From: Gammaproteobacteria bacterium
Lineage (GTDB): Bacteria; Pseudomonadota; Gammaproteobacteria; JAABTG01
DNA: 25,412 nucleotides
Assembly (NCBI GenBank): GCA_030066245.1
Contig: JASJBY010000014.1
Location: forward strand, 1 to 25,412
Direction: 5' to 3'
Shown here: positions 16,380 to 23,393 of the stretch, in pieces
How the letters are laid out: each line of letters begins with the position of its first letter
How positions within the stretch are numbered: position 1 is the stretch's first letter
The notes under the pieces: model-generated
What the model was told of the DNA's origin: nothing
The model's input: the letters and a program-made list of their open reading frames with translations, nothing else
Databases searched by the model: none
Made by a program: the position numbers and the translations under genes

Positions 16380-18173
16380 ATGCGTTCTGCGATGCCGTCG
16401 ATTTGCATCATGCGATCTTGGTGCTGGCTGATTCTTGCGACTGGAGTGCTGGTGGCCGGGCCGGCCAACGGAGCCGTAAATGCGCGCGTCGACAGGCCGG
16501 TTCTCTCCCAGGCGGAGACCCTTCGCCTGACCATCGAGTCTACCGGTCAGGGTACGGCTGATGAGCCGGATTTCTCGGTGCTGCGGCGTGATTTTGAGGT
16601 TCTCGGCACAGGCAGAAGCACTCATGTCAACATAATTAACGGCCGCATGAGTTCGCGTACGGAGTGGGTGGTGAACCTGGCGCCGCGAAGCAGCGGCAAA
16701 CTCACCATTCCGCCCGTACCGGTGGGTACCGAAGCGACACGGGCCATCAGCATCGAAGTCCGGGAAGCGCCATCAGGGCAGGCCATCGATTCCGAGCGGG
16801 AGGTGATGCTCGAGGTCGAGGTGGACGAACCTGAGCCATACTTGCTGGCCCAGGTCGTCTACACCGTCCGTCTGCTGTACTCCGCGGAGGTCGCCAGTGG
16901 CCAGCTTTCCAGTCCTGAGGCCGATGGCGCCGTCATTCGCAGGCTTGGCGAAGACGCGCGTTTTCAAACCCGGCGGGATGGCCGGCCCTACTGGACGCTG
17001 GAGCGCCGATATGCCGTATTTCCCCAGACGGCTGGTGACGTGCTCATCAAATCCCCGACCTTCAGGGGCGACATCCCGGTGAAGGATCGCAACCAGAATT
17101 CCAGCTTTGACGCCTTCGGCGCTTTCGAACGATTTTTTCAACGGACGCGGCCGGTACGGGAAAGCGGCCCGGACGTAACTCTGACGGTGCAATTGCCGCC
17201 CGCTTCCCTGCGAGGGCCAGACTGGCTTCCGGCCAAGCACCTGACGCTGACTGAGGCCTGGGAGCCCGATCCGCCCCTGTTTCGCGTGGGCGAGCCCGTC
17301 ACCCGTAACGTCATCATCACTGCATGGGGTGCCGACGAGGCGCAGCTCCCGACCCTGGAGCTACCAATCGAGAAGGGCTTCAAGGCCTACCCCGAGAAGG
17401 AAATGCGGGACAGCCGCGACCAGGACCAGAACCTGGTTTCCAGGCGGGTTCAGCGGACCACCCTCGTGCCTACCTCGGCAGGCGAGTTCACGCTTCCGGA
17501 GCTCACGCTTTCGTGGTGGGATACGGCCGAAGGGCGGCGGAAGGTCGCCACGCTGCCGGCACGCAACGTGAACGTGGTCTCCCGGACGGGCTCTTCCAGG
17601 GGCGGTGTAACCGCCAATGCGACGGGAGAATCTCCGGCAGGCCAGGCAGCCCTGGTGCCTGCAGACGGTGCAGCGGAGCAGGACAGCAAGTTCTTTTGGC
17701 GCCGCGCCGGCGAGATCTGGCCCTGGCTTACGGCGGCGCTGCTGGTGGCCTGGTTGGTGACGCTCTGGCTATGGCGGCGCGAGCGGGGAACGGAGGCCAA
17801 GCCACCGACCGTGCAAGGGCCGGCCGCGCGGGAGGAGCCGGAAGCACTGACCGTGCGGGCGTCGCGCAGCGCCCTTGACCAAGCGTGCAGGGCAGATGAT
17901 GCACGGGCTGCGCGCGATGCTGTGCTTGCCTGGGCGGCGGCGGTGTGGCACGAGGATGCGCCAAATACGCTGGTGGAGTTCGCCGCGCGCCTGAAGAACC
18001 GTCAGGCCTACGAAGCCATCGCGTTGCTGGATCGCGCCATCTACACGCGCAACGAGGCGGGCTGGAACGGCCGGCGCTTTTGGGAAGCCGTCTCGCCCGT
18101 GCTGAAGAAGCCCGGCAATCCCCGGAGAAAGCGCCGCGAGACGCCGCTGCCCGAGCTCTCACCACGGGTATGA
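16380..18173 (+). CDS. batD: BatD family protein (oxygen-tolerance-type), C-terminally membrane anchored
   Basis: The 597-residue protein resembles BatD: a signal peptide ending near AGPANGAVNA, several Ig-like beta domains with LSQAETLRLTIES, DFEVLGTGRSTHVNIING and LAPRSSGKLTIPPVPVGTE, a conserved middle part (RRLGEDARFQTRRDGRPYWT, YAVFPQTAGDVLIKSP), one transmembrane helix at about 446-466 (WPWLTAALLVAWLVTLWLW) and a cytoplasmic helical tail. Bat proteins usually sit in moxR-batABCD clusters and have been linked to oxidative or envelope stress; the mechanism is unclear. No batA, batB, batC or moxR is present here, so it is an orphan in this window. Start choice is uncertain: ATGs at 16380 and 16410 are in frame and neither has a strong ribosome site. 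Confidence 0.8.
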   Translation: MRSAMPSICIMRSWCWLILATGVLVAGPANGAVNARVDRPVLSQAETLRLTIESTGQGTADEPDFSVLRRDFEVLGTGRSTHVNIINGRMSSRTEWVVNLAPRSSGKLTIPPVPVGTEATRAISIEVREAPSGQAIDSEREVMLEVEVDEPEPYLLAQVVYTVRLLYSAEVASGQLSSPEADGAVIRRLGEDARFQTRRDGRPYWTLERRYAVFPQTAGDVLIKSPTFRGDIPVKDRNQNSSFDAFGAFERFFQRTRPVRESGPDVTLTVQLPPASLRGPDWLPAKHLTLTEAWEPDPPLFRVGEPVTRNVIITAWGADEAQLPTLELPIEKGFKAYPEKEMRDSRDQDQNLVSRRVQRTTLVPTSAGEFTLPELTLSWWDTAEGRRKVATLPARNVNVVSRTGSSRGGVTANATGESPAGQAALVPADGAAEQDSKFFWRRAGEIWPWLTAALLVAWLVTLWLWRRERGTEAKPPTVQGPAAREEPEALTVRASRSALDQACRADDARAARDAVLAWAAAVWHEDAPNTLVEFAARLKNRQAYEAIALLDRAIYTRNEAGWNGRRFWEAVSPVLKKPGNPRRKRRETPLPELSPRV

Positions 18174-18311
18174 TGCGGATCCTCCGGGGGCTGGCCGGGG
18201 TAAGCGCCCGGGCCCGCGTAATCGGGACCTCTGCCGCCGAGCCCCACTCTTGTGGGTCAGTCGGAGCGTGGCGAGTGCGGCAGTCGGGTGACCGAAGTGT
18301 GACCTGGTTCC

Positions 18312-18339
18312 TTGAACCACTGCGCTGAGGGTGTATAAG
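18312..18339 (+). promoter_or_regulatory. Putative sigma-70 promoter for the DUF2845 gene
   Basis: TTGAAC (18312-18317) and TATAAG (18334-18339) are 16 bp apart, with TG just before the -10. The distance to the ATG at 18369 is about 30 bp and AGGAG lies between. A small CCCAC-tctt-GTGGG hairpin at 18243-18256 precedes it and could insulate it from batD. Confidence 0.55.
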
Positions 18340-18368
18340 TGCTGACAACCATTTCAGGAGTCTCTGCG

Positions 18369-18647
18369 ATGAACCGATGGTTGGCTGCGGCATGTATGGC
18401 CCTTCTACTGCCGGACGTGGCATCTGCAGCCGATTTTCTGCGCTGCGGAAATCACCTTGTTCGGGTCGGTGATACCAAGGTCGACGTAATCCACCGCTGC
18501 GGGGAGCCCTACTTCCGTGAGCTGATTTCGGGTGCGGACGAGCGAAACATGGAGCAGTGGTTCTACCTGCCGGCCCGTACCCAGTTCCAGCGAATCGTCA
18601 CCTTCCGCGGTACCCGGGTCGTACGCATCGAAATCAAGACACGGTGA
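18369..18647 (+). CDS. DUF2845 family small secreted protein
   Basis: The product has 92 residues. It begins with a signal peptide (MNRWLAAACMALLLPDVASA) and continues with the DUF2845-type core: FLRCGNHLVRVGDTKVDV, IHRCGEPYFRE, EQWFYLPARTQFQRIVTF and VVRIEIKTR. The two RCG cysteines could form a disulfide in the periplasm. No function is known to me. The start is the ATG at 18369, with AGGAG eight bases upstream; an in-frame upstream start at 18339 would fall on the putative -10 and spoil the signal peptide. It seems to be monocistronic, with its own promoter and a GC-rich hairpin right after the stop. Confidence 0.8.
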   Translation: MNRWLAAACMALLLPDVASAADFLRCGNHLVRVGDTKVDVIHRCGEPYFRELISGADERNMEQWFYLPARTQFQRIVTFRGTRVVRIEIKTR

Positions 18648-18650
18648 TTA

Positions 18651-18666
18651 GGCGGCTTCCGCCGCC
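18651..18666 (+). terminator. GC-rich hairpin after the DUF2845 gene, possible terminator
   Basis: GGCGGC-TTCC-GCCGCC forms a perfect 6-bp stem with a 4-nt loop, 3 bp after the stop codon. No T-tract follows, so termination efficiency is doubtful. Confidence 0.4.
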
Positions 18667-18822
18667 GACGCCCCCTGACATTGCGGTGGAACTGACGGCG
18701 TGTCGCGCCGGCGGGGTCCGTGGTAGGCTTGCGGTCGGGACCCGGTTTCGGGCGCCAAAAATCGGACAGCGGCTGTTCGGCCGTCTTTCCTGAGCCGGAG
18801 TAGCCGACGCGGGACTCGGGTA

Positions 18823-19983
18823 ATGACAATCTCGGCAAGCGAAATTCGCCAGGCACTGGAAAACGACGAGTTCGTTTTCTTCTATCAGCCGAAGGTTTCC
18901 TTCCTCAGCGGTCGAATCAGCGGCGCAGAGGCCTTAATACGCTGGTGTCGAGGCGACGGAGACGTGCATGTTCCCCACACTTTCATGCCTGTGGCGGAAG
19001 CAAGCGGCATGGTCCCCGAAATTACGCGGCATATGTTCCCGAGACTTCTCGAGGACTTTCAGCGGATCAGGGGTCAGCAGGGTCAGGAGGGGCTTGCATT
19101 CAATATCTCCGGCAGTGATCTGGACGCGCCCAATCTGGTTGCCCTGATTCGCGAATCCATCAGTGATGGCCGCCTGGACGCGGCACACCTGGAGTTGGAG
19201 ATCACCGAGAGTACGGCGGTCGAGGAGAACGATGTCATCGCCAGAAGTCTCACGGGACTGCTCGCGGCGGGCGTCCAGCTGTGCATGGACGACTACGGGA
19301 CGGGCTTTTCTTCCCTGGCGACTCTGAACAGACTGCCCTTCTCCACGCTGAAGATGGACCAGAGCTTCGTCATGCGTCTCATGCGTTCCCCGAAGAGCGC
19401 GACGCTGATCAAGACAAGCATCGCCATGGCCCAGCTGCTCGGCATTAAGACCGTAGTAGAGGGTATCGAGTCTCAGCAGGTCTACGAGGCGTTGCTGCAC
19501 TACGGCTGCACCGAGGGACAGGGATACTGGATCAGCCGCCCACTGCCTCTGGGGGAGTATCTGGACTTGCTGAACTCTGACCGGCATTGGCCAGCATCGC
19601 CAGTGGGTATGCTGAGAATGGCAGAAATCTCCCACAGCTGGCAGTTCAAGCTGGTCACGGATACGGTTTTCACCTACTTGAAGCAGGGGGAGCGCCCAGA
19701 CTCGGCCGCCGAGCTGTTGCACGTGGACCATCAGGCGTGCGCGTTGGGCGAGTGGTACTACGGGCCGGGTCAGGCGCTTGCTGGCGGCTCGGACTTCGAG
19801 CGCCTGGAGTTACCGCACCGGATGATGCACGAGGTCTGCGGTGAAATCTTCACCGCCATGGGCAACAACCAGGGGACCGACGTGCTGGCGCCACTGCTTG
19901 AGCGCTTGAGTGAGCGCTCCTGTCAGATGTCCAGTTCCCTCCATCGGCTCGAGACCCACCTGCTGCTGAGTGAGCTGGGGTAG
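18823..19983 (+). CDS. EAL-domain c-di-GMP phosphodiesterase with C-terminal zinc-binding CZB domain
   Basis: The 386-residue soluble protein should hydrolyse cyclic di-GMP to pGpG. All key EAL residues are visible: the EAL signature at 36-38 (GAEALIRW), Asn94 (FNISGS), Glu126 in LELEITES, the Asp pair in CMDDYGTGFSSL (156-157), Lys177 (LKMDQSF), Glu213 in VVEGIES and the closing EGQGYWISRPLP. After residue 265 comes a helical segment matching the chemoreceptor zinc-binding (CZB) pattern, with likely ligands His271 (SHSWQF), Cys306 (HQACALGEWYYG), His332 and His336 (PHRMMHEV). By analogy with the CZB domain of diguanylate cyclase DgcZ, zinc may control activity; this is inference. There is no transmembrane or PAS/GGDEF part. 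The ATG at 18823 has only a weak ribosome site. A membrane-protein gene follows after 20 bp. Confidence 0.9.
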   Translation: MTISASEIRQALENDEFVFFYQPKVSFLSGRISGAEALIRWCRGDGDVHVPHTFMPVAEASGMVPEITRHMFPRLLEDFQRIRGQQGQEGLAFNISGSDLDAPNLVALIRESISDGRLDAAHLELEITESTAVEENDVIARSLTGLLAAGVQLCMDDYGTGFSSLATLNRLPFSTLKMDQSFVMRLMRSPKSATLIKTSIAMAQLLGIKTVVEGIESQQVYEALLHYGCTEGQGYWISRPLPLGEYLDLLNSDRHWPASPVGMLRMAEISHSWQFKLVTDTVFTYLKQGERPDSAAELLHVDHQACALGEWYYGPGQALAGGSDFERLELPHRMMHEVCGEIFTAMGNNQGTDVLAPLLERLSERSCQMSSSLHRLETHLLLSELG

Positions 19984-20003
19984 CATCGAGTCGGCGGCCG
20001 CAC

Positions 20004-20372
20004 ATGCTCACCAAGATCGCTTTCACGCTGGCCATCGCTGCGCTTGCCTACCTCGTGATACGCAGCCGAAGCAGGGCCGTGGATGCCGGACAGGCGCCGA
20101 AGGCACAGCCGACCCGAGCACATTTCATTTCATCCCGGCTTGTTGCCTATCTGTTTCTGGCGGTGGCCATGGCCACCGGGAGCGCCGTCTTCCTCATGGA
20201 ATGGTTTGACGACAGGCGGGTGATTACGATTCGCGTCATCAACTCCGGCACCGGCGAGGCGGCCGTCTATCAGGCTTACAAAGGCAAGATCTACGGCAGG
20301 CGCTTCGAGACGTTGGATGGTCGGGTCGTGACGGTCGCCGACGTGGACCGGGTGGAGATCGAGGAAGATTGA
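20004..20372 (+). CDS. Small two-helix membrane protein, function unknown
   Basis: I do not recognise a named family for this 122-residue protein. It has two predicted transmembrane helices, at about residues 4-20 (KIAFTLAIAALAYLVI) and 46-66 (LVAYLFLAVAMATGSAVFLM), with a short basic loop between, then a soluble C-terminal beta-rich domain of about 50 residues (ITIRVINSGTGEAAVYQAYK, KIYGRRFETLDGR, VDRVEIEED). Both termini would be on the same side, and the charged RSRSR loop suggests that the loop is cytoplasmic and the C-terminal domain periplasmic. The ATG has a weak ribosome site. It lies 20 bp after the EAL-CZB gene and just before a strong terminator, so the two probably form an operon. 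Confidence 0.75.
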   Translation: MLTKIAFTLAIAALAYLVIRSRSRAVDAGQAPKAQPTRAHFISSRLVAYLFLAVAMATGSAVFLMEWFDDRRVITIRVINSGTGEAAVYQAYKGKIYGRRFETLDGRVVTVADVDRVEIEED

Positions 20373-20378
20373 AAGGAA

Positions 20379-20416
20379 AGCCCCGCGTGGAGCGGGGCTG
20401 AAGGCTTCTTATTATT
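20379..20416 (+). terminator. Strong intrinsic terminator, apparently bidirectional
   Basis: AGCCCCGC-gtgga-GCGGGGCT (20379-20399) is a perfect 8-bp stem with a 5-nt loop. On the plus strand a T-rich tail (CTTCTTATTATT) follows after a few bases; on the minus strand the stem is followed by TTTCCTTTC. It lies between convergent genes, so it can end both units. Confidence 0.8.
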
Positions 20417-20443
20417 GTCGGCGTTGTTGTTCTTGTTGAATGG

Positions 20444-20668
20444 TCAGGTCTTCCCCCAATCCGTGTTGGCCTTACCTGGCGTGTCCCGCTGGCCCAGCAG
20501 TTGCAGCATGGAAACAGCTTCCTCGCGGCTTCGGTAGGGGCCTAGGGTGACTCCCTGGTCAGTCGTGAGATACCAGTCGTTGGTGTTCGGTACGGTGCAG
20601 ATACGACCGCTTCGAATGGCGTCGGCAGCAGAAGCATGCTCGGCTGAAGGTCGTATGTCGTGTTTCAC
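20444..20668 (-). CDS. Small conserved-looking protein (DUF6316-like), function unknown
   Basis: The best-supported form starts at GTG 20668 and has 74 residues. Its core NDWYLTTDQGVTLGPYRSRE followed by EAVSMLQLL resembles short gammaproteobacterial proteins with a W-Y-x-T-R/D-x-G...GPY-x-S-R-E-E-A pattern (I recall these as DUF6316; not verified). No membrane helix or catalytic motif is visible. The open frame extends to 20854, but that extension crosses the 25-residue ORF in another frame and reads as non-coding. The GTG overlaps the TGA of an 8-codon mini-ORF by four bases, which suggests translational coupling; a direct GGAAG site about 8 bp upstream is weak. A terminator lies just downstream. 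Confidence 0.6.
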   Translation of the reverse strand: MKHDIRPSAEHASAADAIRSGRICTVPNTNDWYLTTDQGVTLGPYRSREEAVSMLQLLGQRDTPGKANTDWGKT

Positions 20669-20691
20669 GCGACTGCTTCCGGCAAATGCAT
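20665..20691 (-). CDS. 8-codon mini-ORF coupled to the DUF6316-like gene
   Basis: ATG-CAT-TTG-CCG-GAA-GCA is followed by GTC-GCG-TGA. Its stop shares GTGA with the start of the next gene, and AGGAG lies 10 bp before its ATG. It would work as a translational loader or leader rather than as a functional peptide. It is seen in the sequence, but so short an ORF can occur by chance. Confidence 0.3.
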   Translation of the reverse strand: MHLPEAVA

Positions 20692-20730
20692 ATCCAGGCG
20701 TCTCCTGACGAAAGAAGCGATGGCAGCGAT

Positions 20731-20808
20731 TCAGAGTTTGGCGCCGGGAATAACGAACAGTGCGCCGAGGCTGACAAGGCAGAGGCCGGTGAGTACAAAG
20801 GCTGTCAT
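20731..20808 (-). CDS. 25-residue putative membrane peptide
   Basis: A short ORF starts at ATG 20808 with a near-perfect ribosome site (AAAGGAG, 7 bp upstream) and encodes a single hydrophobic helix. It begins MTAFVLTGLCLVSLGALFV and ends IPGAKL, a typical layout for a single-pass small membrane protein with a Lys near the C terminus. It lies 63 bp before the DUF6316-like start on the same strand. In its leader, 28 bp before the ATG, is a GCCCGC-AG-GCGGGC palindrome (20836-20849). I know no homologue. Evidence is the ribosome site plus the uniformly hydrophobic translation; nothing proves expression. Confidence 0.55.
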   Translation of the reverse strand: MTAFVLTGLCLVSLGALFVIPGAKL

Positions 20809-20835
20809 GTTCTTGCTCCTTTTTGGTCTGGTCAG

Positions 20836-20849
20836 GCCCGCCTGCGGGC
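20836..20849 (-). promoter_or_regulatory. Palindrome in the leader of the 25-residue ORF
   Basis: GCCCGC-AG-GCGGGC is a perfect inverted repeat upstream of the ribosome site on the minus strand. It could be an operator or an mRNA hairpin. No clear -35/-10 was found beside it. Confidence 0.3.
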
Positions 20850-21010
20850 ACCAACAGAGCAGTTATGCGTTTGTGCGCGTGTGACCTTGACGCTCAGATT
20901 ACGGGTCCAGCGGGCGTCAGACTGTGACCGGGTTGGCAGGTGGGACCCTTCCTCTGTGAGGGCTGTCACACTATCGAAGGCAGGGTGTTTTCGGTCAGGC
21001 GGCGATACGC

Positions 21011-21096
21011 CGCATCCGTGATCGCTGAAGAATTCGCGGTGGGGCCCCTACCGTCACGAGCCGCCGGGACGGGCCGTGAATACCTCCCGGTGGGCT
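21011..21096. repeat. Structured intergenic repeat, copy 1 (truncated at the IS left end)
   Basis: This stretch aligns without gaps to 25275-25360; I count 72 identical bases of 86. The most conserved part is ACGAGCCGCCGGGAC then GCCGTGAATACCTCCC. Similarity stops at GGCT, exactly where the IS inverted repeat begins. The right arm seen in copy 2 is not found on either side of the IS in clear form. Confidence 0.75.
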
Positions 21097-22861
21097 AGCC
21101 CGGATTTCTCTCCATAAGGCCGGTCCCAGCCTGGAATGAGAACTGTTCCCACTGAAAGACCTGAGTGTGTCGAATCGGTCGACGTGTTCATCATCCTGGC
21201 GGCGGGGCGCGCATCCGCCGGTCAGCCCGGATAGCGGCCGTCAGAGCCCTTATGCACGGCCGGTCGGCGAGTTCAGAGCAAAGCTATCCTCCGGTGGTTG
21301 GGCTTAGCCCCCGCTGTGCAACAGGTTCTGATTTGCGGTCGCCTGGACTTAACAGCGCAACGGTATCTGACGAAGATTCTCGTGGACTTGGCGAAACAGC
21401 GCGGCGTAGGGATAGCTCTGCGACAAGGATAGCCAGATCTTGCGCACCGTGATCCGCACCTGCGCGCCAATCTTCAGCAGCTTCAACCGGATCGTCTCGC
21501 TCTGGGCCTTGGCCAGCTCCGTGTTCGATAATCCCAAGTCTTGCAAGGCCTCCAGCAGCACGTAGGCCATGGATGAGAAGTACAGGCGCGTCTGGTTGGC
21601 CCGCATCGTTGCCGTGCTGGTGCGATCCGCAAACAGCGCCAGCTGTTGCTCTTTGATGCGGTTCTCCATGTCCCCGCGCGCGCAGTACTCCCGCTCATAA
21701 AGGCCACGGGCGTCCATCTCCTCGGGACTCAAATCGGTGACCACAAAGCGTGGGTTCGCCCCCTTAGCCAAATACTCCGCCTTGCCAATGACTCGCCGTG
21801 CCTGGCTCCAGCTCTCCAGGGTCTGGTAAGAGAACTCGGTGAACACCCGCGCCGCCTGACCGGTCTGCTCGTAACGCGCCTTGGCCTGGGCCAGCGCTTC
21901 GCCCAACGCCGCCACCAAACGCTCATTCCTGGCCAAGCCCAGCACATAGCGCACACCGTTACCCTCACACCAGGCCATGAGCGCTTCACGGCAAAAACCC
22001 GAATCACCCCGGATGACCATCTCCACGCGCGGCCAATGCCGACGAATCTCAGCCACTAGCCGCTCAAGCTCCTCCACCGCCCCGGCTGAGGCATCGATGT
22101 TCGAGCGCCGTAACCGTGCGCACAACAGGTGATCGCCGCAGAAAATGTACAACGGCAGATAACAATAATGGCCGTAGTAGCCATGGAAGAACCGCCCCTC
22201 TTGCTTGCCGTGCAAGGGATCGTCCGTCGCATCCAAATCCAACACCATGCGCGCCGGCGCCCGACGGTGCGATTCCACAAAACGCTCGACAAACAGCGCA
22301 TCCATCGCCTCGGGCTGCGCCACAATCTTCTGGTAACGGCTCTGCTCATTTGCATCCGCCGGTGTGAGCTCCAAACGGTTCAGCGTGCTCTTGCCGGCCA
22401 ACGGCTTGCCACGGTCTTGCGCCCGTAAACGATTCGAACCCGTTGGATCGGCTTTACCAATCACCACCGCCAACAGCTGGTCCAGCCGCAACTCATCGTG
22501 ATCATTCACATCTTCGTAGCCTAACGCCAGTCCAATCACCCGTTGCGCCACCAGCTCGCCCACCGTGTGCTCGATGCGCTCCGGGTCACGATAATCAGTG
22601 AAGCAACGCGAAAAGCGCTCAAGAATCCCAGTCCGCTGCTCAACCTCCCGCAACAGCAGCGCGCCCCCGTCGGAGCTGATTTGCCCACTGTCGAACTTCG
22701 CCACCACCTCACGGCGGCCAAGGCTGTCAAACGCCAGTTGTTCTGGATTACACTCTGTCACCATAAGGCTGCTCCTCCGTGATGGCGTAATAGATTGATT
22801 GCACAACCTTTATGCCATGGAGAGCAGCCTTTTTCTATCCCCCGGGTGAGAAATCCGGGCT
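21097..22861 (-). mobile_element. IS1380-family insertion sequence
   Basis: A 14-bp perfect terminal inverted repeat bounds the element: AGCCCGGATTTCTC at 21097-21110 and GAGAAATCCGGGCT at 22848-22861. Between them lies one intact transposase gene on the minus strand. If the repeats are trimmed to start CCCGG, the flanking tetramers are CTAG on the left and CTTG on the right, an imperfect 4-bp duplication; with the full 14 bp no duplication is seen. About 240 bp between the left end and the transposase stop (21111-21348) hold no recognisable gene. The length, near 1.76 kb, fits the family. Confidence 0.85.
21349..22764 (-). CDS. IS1380-family DDE transposase
   Basis: The 471-residue enzyme cuts and joins the IS ends with a DDE (RNase H-like) catalytic core. 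Expected acidic motifs are present: MVLDLDATDDPLHGKQEG, VEMVIRGDSGFCREALM and EYCARGDMENRIKEQQLAL. The N-terminal region has FDSGQISSDGGALLLREVE and GLALGYEDVNDHDELR, typical of the family. The start is ATG 22764, with GGAGGAG seven bases upstream; the frame stays open 14 codons further without a better site. The frame is uninterrupted, so the element may still be active. Confidence 0.93.
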   Translation of the reverse strand: MVTECNPEQLAFDSLGRREVVAKFDSGQISSDGGALLLREVEQRTGILERFSRCFTDYRDPERIEHTVGELVAQRVIGLALGYEDVNDHDELRLDQLLAVVIGKADPTGSNRLRAQDRGKPLAGKSTLNRLELTPADANEQSRYQKIVAQPEAMDALFVERFVESHRRAPARMVLDLDATDDPLHGKQEGRFFHGYYGHYCYLPLYIFCGDHLLCARLRRSNIDASAGAVEELERLVAEIRRHWPRVEMVIRGDSGFCREALMAWCEGNGVRYVLGLARNERLVAALGEALAQAKARYEQTGQAARVFTEFSYQTLESWSQARRVIGKAEYLAKGANPRFVVTDLSPEEMDARGLYEREYCARGDMENRIKEQQLALFADRTSTATMRANQTRLYFSSMAYVLLEALQDLGLSNTELAKAQSETIRLKLLKIGAQVRITVRKIWLSLSQSYPYAALFRQVHENLRQIPLRC

Positions 22862-22886
22862 TGGTTCACTGGAGCAGGCGCTGGCG

Positions 22887-23393
22887 ATGAGCAAAGAGAA
22901 ACCCGCGCGTACCCTGGGCATGATGTGGTGGGCGGCGTTCGCGGTCATGGCAGTCACTCCGGCCGCTGTCGGCGCGGATGAGGATGCGGTCATCGAGGCC
23001 ATGACTGTGACCTTGGAATTCTCGGCGTATCACGGCAACAACGTCCTTCCGGAGCAGATCCCGCGCGAGGCTTGGGGCGGGTATTTCGTGGTCGACACGC
23101 GGTCGGCCGAGGACTATGCGCGGGCACATATCCCGGGAGCCGTTCACATGGAGTGGCGCGATATACTGGCGCGCCGCGCAGAGCTTCCCGCGGAACGTCC
23201 CGTTTTGCTTTACTGCGACACGGGCAGTCTGTCTGCTCAGGCGGCATTCGCCTTGCGGGTGACTGGCCGGGAAGATGTGTACATTCTGACGGGAGGCTTC
23301 CAGGCCTGGGGACGCAAGGGCGGACTGGACGCGCACGACCGGGCCAGGGACGCAGGTCGCGACCGGGATATGCTCGAGAGCGAGCCGCGGTGA
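22887..23393 (+). CDS. Exported rhodanese-like protein
   Basis: This is a 168-residue single-domain rhodanese homologue. A signal peptide covers about residues 1-30 (hydrophobic MMWWAAFAVMAVTPAAVGA), followed by FVVDTRSAEDYARAHIPGA and the active-site loop LLYCDTGSLSAQAA with Cys110, then VYILTGGFQAW. Rhodaneses transfer or carry sulfane sulfur on this Cys; an exported form would act in the periplasm, on an unknown substrate. The ATG at 22887 lies only 26 bp from the IS right end, and GGAG is 12 bp upstream, so IS insertion may have replaced its native promoter. Its TGA overlaps the GTG of the VOC gene by four bases. An alternative start is the ATG at 22920. Confidence 0.82.
   Translation: MSKEKPARTLGMMWWAAFAVMAVTPAAVGADEDAVIEAMTVTLEFSAYHGNNVLPEQIPREAWGGYFVVDTRSAEDYARAHIPGAVHMEWRDILARRAELPAERPVLLYCDTGSLSAQAAFALRVTGREDVYILTGGFQAWGRKGGLDAHDRARDAGRDRDMLESEPR

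Noticed and set aside
22812..22886. Upstream extension of the rhodanese gene into the IS
   Set aside because: It crosses the IS inverted repeat and would bury the signal peptide.
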